From NCBI RefSeq assembly GCF_031157255.1, contig NZ_JAVIFX010000005.1, positions 280,690 through 344,689 on the forward strand: a stretch of DNA of 64,000 nt, written 5' to 3'. A program made the position numbers and the translations under genes. This DNA comes from Bradyrhizobium sp. LHD-71 (lineage in GTDB: Bacteria; Pseudomonadota; Alphaproteobacteria; Rhizobiales; Xanthobacteraceae). The notes under the pieces are model-generated. The model was given only the letters and a program-made list of their open reading frames with translations. It was not told the DNA's origin and made no database searches. Shown here in pieces: positions 60,224 to 64,000 of this stretch; position 1 is the stretch's first letter, and every line of letters starts with the position of its first letter.

Positions 60224-60796
60224 ATGAGATTAAAAGTAGCTGATGTTGTGGAGGCAGTTTCGCAACTCGTTAAGAGGGGCTACGACCGAGAGTATCGTAT
60301 CAAGGATGGTCATCTTTTCGACCTGGCGCGTAATTCCCCTCTGGACCCGAGGGACATCCATGTCGACACTGCCCTCCGTCTGGAGAGCGGGCCTGATGCG
60401 GGCGATGCGTCCAATGTCTATGCGATCTCGGACCAAAAGACGCACAGCAAGGGCCTGTTGATCGACGCGTTCGACATTTTCGACGAGATCTGTGACCCCG
60501 GGCTAGCTGAGCGGCTGGTGGACAGCCGTTTTACCGAGTTCATCGAAGATGGCGATGTCCCGAGCCGCTACGGCCTCCGCAAGGTCTACAAGAACGAGTA
60601 CGACCGCGATCCCGAGCGTTATGTGTTGCGCATCGGATATCCCGACTTTCCCGAATGCCCCTTTGGTGAGTCGTTCTCGATGCTCGGTTTCGACACTGCT
60701 GAGCAGGCATATGTTTGGCTCGTCACAAGTATACTCCGGGACTCGCGACTGAACCGAATCCCATATCAGGGCTCGGACGTTCCCGATAACGAATGA
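60224..60796 (+). CDS. hypothetical protein; N-terminal half resembles a small uncharacterised bacterial family
   Basis: A 190-residue protein. Residues 1-95 (DVVEAVSQLVKRGYDREYRIKDGHLFDLARNSPLDPRDIHVDTALRLESGPDAGDASNVYAISDQKTHSKGLLIDAFDIF) follow the pattern of the ~100-residue Bacteroidetes family mislabelled phosphoribosylpyrophosphate synthetase. Residues 96-190 (IEDGDVPSRYGLRKVYKNEY, GESFSMLGFDTAEQAYVWLV) match nothing I know. Soluble, acidic, no catalytic motif. It lies 85 nt upstream of the GreA-like gene. Confidence 0.6.
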   Translation: MRLKVADVVEAVSQLVKRGYDREYRIKDGHLFDLARNSPLDPRDIHVDTALRLESGPDAGDASNVYAISDQKTHSKGLLIDAFDIFDEICDPGLAERLVDSRFTEFIEDGDVPSRYGLRKVYKNEYDRDPERYVLRIGYPDFPECPFGESFSMLGFDTAEQAYVWLVTSILRDSRLNRIPYQGSDVPDNE

Positions 60797-60881
60797 GATG
60801 CGTCGGTAGCCGTAATCGATGCTCCGACGCTTTCGGAACCAGACCTAATGCGGAGGAGCGAGGGGTTTTCAAGGAGGTACA

Positions 60882-61325
60882 ATGGACAAGAACACCATCA
60901 AAGAGACAATGCTTTCGCTTGAGGCCGCTTCCCTTCAAAGCGCCCGTGAATTGTACTTCGATTACGTTGCTGGTGCTCGCCTCGACCGAAGCGAACCGAT
61001 CGAGAGCGATGAGCAGGCTCAGGCGGAAATCGCCAGTGATTTTTCCGAAGCCCTGGACGATACTCTCCACGATCATACCAATAAGCTCGACAAGTTGAGA
61101 GAGGTCGACTTCGGGCCAAAGTCGACCGTTACCGAAGGAGCCCTCGTGCGGCTTTCAGGTCGATACTTCGTGATAGCGGTCTCCACCGGCAAATTTACAT
61201 GCAATGGCCGAGAAGTCATGGGGATCTCCACGAAGGCCCCGGTCTTTGAGGCAATCGAGGGAGCACGGGCCGGCGAGACCGTGGAGTTCAATGGAAGGAA
61301 GCTTGTGATCGAAGAAGTCGCATAG
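60882..61325 (+). CDS. GreA/Rnk-like C-terminal-domain protein with helical N-terminus
   Basis: A 147-residue protein with a strong ribosome site (AAGGAGG). The N-terminal half is a helical hairpin (about 5-70, charged, LSLEAASLQSARELYFDYVAGARLD); the C-terminal half is the FKBP-like fold of transcription elongation factors GreA/Rnk (GALVRLSGRYFVIAVSTGKFTCNGREVMGISTKAPVFEAIEGARAGETVEFNGRKLVIEEV). The same layout is known in a Bacteroidetes family mislabelled 3-oxoacyl-ACP synthase. It may contact RNA polymerase. Downstream partner of 60224. Confidence 0.6.
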   Translation: MDKNTIKETMLSLEAASLQSARELYFDYVAGARLDRSEPIESDEQAQAEIASDFSEALDDTLHDHTNKLDKLREVDFGPKSTVTEGALVRLSGRYFVIAVSTGKFTCNGREVMGISTKAPVFEAIEGARAGETVEFNGRKLVIEEVA

Positions 61326-61874
61326 CGGAGCTCACCATCTCTCGGCAAATGAGCTTCCGCAATCAACCTGCGAGCGGTTCGCAAGGCAAGAGCGCGACCT
61401 CTTCGGCTGCGCTTTGAGGCGACCGTTGGTGCTTCCGAAGCCGTCCCCGCCTTGCGCGAGAATTGTCCCCACCGCAAGGCAGAAGCTCTCGCTATCTTCA
61501 ACAATCTCGCACTCGCTCGGAACACGCACACGATCTCGCCCGCGCCCTGATGATGCCGGTCATTTTTGTCGAGGTCGGTTGATCGCTCGGCATCAAGCCG
61601 TCACCCGAACTCGAGAAAGGCAACGTCACGATCATCCATCAATACGACCCTTGGCCCCCGGCTCAGTGAGCCGGGCGGCCTGGTGCCGCTGGCGCCATGC
61701 CCGATGCAAGGGAGGCTCCGCCGCGGCCAAGCTGTCATTAGCCATGAAATCTCACCGCGCCCTTGCATCCGTCACGCTTCGCGGCCGGAGGGCGCCGTGC
61801 CGTCGCCAAGCGATAGCAAAACCTCAAATGGAGAAAGGATCGGGCGAAGCCGAAAAGGAGGCCTGGTGAGGATC
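61326..61874. other. intergenic region upstream of the Toprim gene
   Basis: No supported gene; several Arg-rich frames without motifs. The last bases hold two candidate ribosome sites for the Toprim gene: AAGGAGG before GTG 61866 and GAGG before ATG 61875. Confidence 0.4.
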
Positions 61875-62861
61875 ATGGAAAAGAAAGAAATCGAAGAATT
61901 GCGGGATCGTGTCGGTTGCGCGGCCCTGCTCCAACACGACGGTTGGAAGCTTGATCTGAAAGAGAGCACGCGACGCGCAATCAAATATCGCCGCAATGCC
62001 AGCATCGTGATCGTGATCCACGGCGATCGTGGCTGGTTCGACCCGTTGTCGCCCGCGAAAGGCGATGTGTTCGACCTCGCGCAGCATCTCGGAGCCCAAG
62101 GTTTCGCACAAGCGTGCGACCACGTCGCGTCGCTGATCGGCTTCGTCCCGAGCCCACAACCATGGCAACGCGATAACCGTGTCAGCCCGCTCCGCTCGAT
62201 CGCCGAACGTTGGATGTACCGCCGCCTTCCGGGCGACGACTCACCGGCATGGAGCTATCTCACGATCACGCGCAGGCTGCCCGCCGCGATCGTTGCAGCC
62301 TGTGTCGGCCAGGCCGTTCTGCGCGAGGGCCCGCGTGGCAGCATTTGGGCTGCGCATCGTCGCGACGACGGTGAGCTGCTCGGTTGGGAAGAGCGCGGTC
62401 CGCAATGGCGCGGATTCGCGACCGGCGGATCCAAGGAGTTGTTTCGGCTGGGACCGTCAGCGGCATCGCGGATCTGCATCACCGAAGCTGCGATCGACGC
62501 GATGAGTGTCGCCGCGATCGAGGCTCTGCGCGCGGACACACTTTATGTGAGCACTGGCGGTGGTTGGGCGCCTGCGAGCGAGAATGCGATCCGCCGCTTG
62601 GCAACACACACAAACGCGCAACTTGTTGCGGCGACGGACAACAATCGGCAGGGCGACGTCTATGCGGACCGGATCCAGAGGATCGCGGCGGAGACCGGCG
62701 CGGCTTATGCGCGCTCGCGACCGCGCGCCGGCGATTGGAACGACGATTTGATCACGCTGTTCAAGCGGATGCCGCAGGCGCCGATCACAGCCGTCGGCCG
62801 ACTGGCCGCCGCTCGGTTTGCGCGCCGGTCTATCTATTGCAACCGGCTCGGCAGGCAGTGA
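61875..62861 (+). CDS. DUF3991 and Toprim domain protein (primase/relaxase-associated)
   Basis: A 328-residue protein (GTG 61866 possible alternative start). N-terminal region ELRDRVGCAALLQHDGWKLDLKESTRRAIKYRR...GWFDPLSPAKGDVFDLAQHLG is the zinc-less CHC2-like DUF3991 portion. The C-terminal Toprim_2-type fold spans about 205-300 (ICITEAAIDAMSVAAIEALRADTLYVSTGGGWAP, LVAATDNNRQGDVYADRIQRIA; E and DxN-type acidic residues). Such genes sit in conjugative or integrative elements. A remnant of a close relative is at 57826-57888. Confidence 0.85.
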   Translation: MEKKEIEELRDRVGCAALLQHDGWKLDLKESTRRAIKYRRNASIVIVIHGDRGWFDPLSPAKGDVFDLAQHLGAQGFAQACDHVASLIGFVPSPQPWQRDNRVSPLRSIAERWMYRRLPGDDSPAWSYLTITRRLPAAIVAACVGQAVLREGPRGSIWAAHRRDDGELLGWEERGPQWRGFATGGSKELFRLGPSAASRICITEAAIDAMSVAAIEALRADTLYVSTGGGWAPASENAIRRLATHTNAQLVAATDNNRQGDVYADRIQRIAAETGAAYARSRPRAGDWNDDLITLFKRMPQAPITAVGRLAAARFARRSIYCNRLGRQ

Positions 62862-63122
62862 AACCCATCGTGCTGGCGCGGCGGTTGGATCCGTCCGACC
62901 GACATCACGGCTAAAGGCTGATAGGCAATATATTGAGATTCAGATCGGCCTCCGGCCTCCGCCGGATTCGAGGACGAGCGTCATGTAGAGACGATGCACC
63001 CTGGCAACACGACAAAGGATTGTCCGAGAAAGTCGCGACTCATTTGAGTAGAGTCGAGCCCGATTGAGGCAGGAACCAAGAACCTGCGGGCGCATTGAGT
63101 CAGATCAGTTCCGGAGTTGCGT
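62862..63122. other. intergenic stretch
   Basis: Nothing recognised. Confidence 0.35.
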
Positions 63123-63446
63123 GTGTCCGCCCCCTCGATCATCCCCTCATCTAACCGCACCGTTTATATGGTTGAGGATGAGCTCGGTAATCTCGGGCGC
63201 GTCTTCGCGGAGACGGATACCGACCATTCAGATCGGGAAACGACGCTTAGCGATCTCTATGGCGGACAGTACAATGATCCCGTTCGCGTCGTGGCGTTCA
63301 ACACAGACGAAGGCTGGTCGCGCGATGTCTCGCGAGAGTTCGCAGCCGAGATCCAACGCAGAGCCGATCGTGAGCACCGGGAGCTGGCCGTTCCGCTCGC
63401 GGATTTTGTGGAGTTTTACACCCGCGCTGCGCCGCCGGTAGAATGA
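63123..63446 (+). CDS. hypothetical protein typical of mobile islands
   Basis: A 107-residue acidic protein starting at GTG 63123, with GGAG about 6 nt upstream. Residues 15-60 (RTVYMVEDELGNLGRVFAETDTDHSDRETTLSDLYGGQYNDPVRVVAFNTDEGWSRDVS) are compact and well coded. No family known to me; short proteins of this sort often accompany DUF3991 genes in Rhizobiales islands. No membrane helix or signal. Confidence 0.55.
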   Translation: MSAPSIIPSSNRTVYMVEDELGNLGRVFAETDTDHSDRETTLSDLYGGQYNDPVRVVAFNTDEGWSRDVSREFAAEIQRRADREHRELAVPLADFVEFYTRAAPPVE

Positions 63447-63870
63447 GCCCCTGATGCCCGACAGTGCCAAGACGCGCGGAAAGCGCGTGACCGCTCCCGT
63501 GGTTCGTTCTCATCCCCGGGTTCGACAGACGCAACATTAGCACCGGTAGCCCTTGAGCGATCGCAATCCGCGCCTTGTCGGTGCCGCTCCAGCGCCGCTG
63601 TCGGCCAACCTCGGTAAACACGTCGATCCGCCGAACCGGCTCCGGTGATAGCGCGCTATTGCTCAGTGCTCATTCATCGCGCTGGGCGGCATTCTCCTGC
63701 TTATGGATTGGTGACGGGTTCCTTCGCGTCGACCTGAGGTCCCGCCGATATCATTCGAATGGTGGATGCATCGCGATGGCCTGCGACAGATGCTGACCGG
63801 GCGGCGCCACCCGTGCCGTTCCGGACGGGAAGCGAATGTTGACCCAGCGCCGACTAGCCCAGGAGAATGC
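63447..63870. other. region with transposase debris
   Basis: Holds an IS66-type transposase remnant (63565-63645, -). The rest has no supported gene. Confidence 0.4.
63565..63645 (-). pseudogene. IS66-type transposase N-terminal remnant
   Basis: Minus strand: EPVRRIDVFTEVGRQRRWSGTDKARIA, resembling the opening of IS66 OrfA/TnpA proteins (RRIEVITGxxRRRRWSxxxKARIV). The frame then becomes unrelated sequence. No terminal repeats found. Confidence 0.45.
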
Positions 63871-64000
63871 ATGATGAAGAAGATAGGAAAATTCGTAAAA
63901 TACGTGGAGGATCCGACAAAATTGGTCACAAAAGTGGCCCAACGATTAGACCCTTCGGATTATGCGAAGGTGCCCGTTGAATTATTTGGCGACTTCCCAG
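63871..64000 (+). CDS. hypothetical protein, 3'-truncated by window edge
   Basis: ATG 63871 follows AGGAG by 5 nt, and the frame is open to the window end (43 codons): MMKKIGKFVKYVEDPTKLVT and more, KVPVELFGDFP at the edge. It is Lys-rich with lower GC than the rest of the window, which points to foreign origin. Product unknown. Confidence 0.6.
   Translation, partial: MMKKIGKFVKYVEDPTKLVTKVAQRLDPSDYAKVPVELFGDFP

Noticed and set aside
1..64000. CRISPR arrays, rRNA and tRNA genes, intact insertion sequences
   Set aside because: Looked for regular spaced repeats, tRNA-like T-loop/CCA patterns and transposase genes; none found beyond a short IS66-like remnant.

Overview
The window looks like chromosomal DNA of a Bradyrhizobium-like alphaproteobacterium (Rhizobiales). 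This rests on high GC, strong third-position GC bias, the gene families present (AaeX/FUSC efflux, gluconate-dehydrogenase-type GMC enzymes, IorAB, M50/CBS protease, PF10116, DUF427, DUF3788) and palindromic intergenic repeats of a type common in that group. It is an inference; there is no rRNA or tRNA to anchor it. I see no CRISPR array and no intact transposase.

Layout. (1) 1-3926 (+): end of a FUSC/DUF1656/HlyD aromatic-acid efflux operon, then an azoreductase-like flavoprotein, an NmrA-like reductase and a secreted cupin. (2) 4182-11670 (-): an orphan branched-chain-amino-acid-type binding protein, then a GMC oxidoreductase in an apparent operon with an RND adaptor and pump. (3) 12054-15781: SnoaL-like protein, a wrecked GMC fragment, and a three-gene periplasmic dehydrogenase (Tat-targeted small subunit, FAD large subunit, mono-haem cytochrome c). 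(4) 16212-20086 (+): EgtD-like methyltransferase, Hsp20 and Lon. (5) 20468-25237: AraC regulator, DUF2171, a broken egtB, msrB-msrA and a peroxiredoxin-like gene. (6) 25234-31306: two LysR/peroxiredoxin-like pairs flanking isoquinoline-1-oxidoreductase-like iorAB. (7) 31512-36053: three GNATs, PlsY, a thioesterase, a pantothenate kinase stump, OsmC. (8) 36213-40044: ABM protein, ferredoxin reductase and sulfite-oxidase-like operon, a LysR with a small membrane protein. (9) 40754-46930: a catabolic cluster with the tph gene order (IclR | oxygenase alpha, beta, PdxA-type dehydrogenase, reductase, MFS transporter), best read as terephthalate or a related aromatic acid. (10) 47558-57425: cupins, site-2 protease, thiol enzymes, histidine kinase, DsbA-NhaA fusion, thiolase, RidA. 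(11) 57426-64000: accessory tail full of gene debris, with two unusual genes (60224, 60882) and a DUF3991/Toprim gene typical of mobile elements.

Most of the window reads as an accumulation of redox, electrophile and solvent stress functions. The most notable non-coding signal is a ~45-bp element at five places, always 94-127 bp upstream of a start codon and always in the same orientation to the gene. It contains a LysR-type T-N11-A box (ATAACG-N3-GGCTATC) followed by a CATGGC block. It would tie together the GMC/RND efflux operon, the sulfite-oxidase-like operon, a cupin, a thioredoxin-fold gene and the histidine kinase/NhaA region, so I read it as the operator-promoter of an undescribed regulon. 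A second shared signal is a 33-bp palindromic operator at two related LysR genes.
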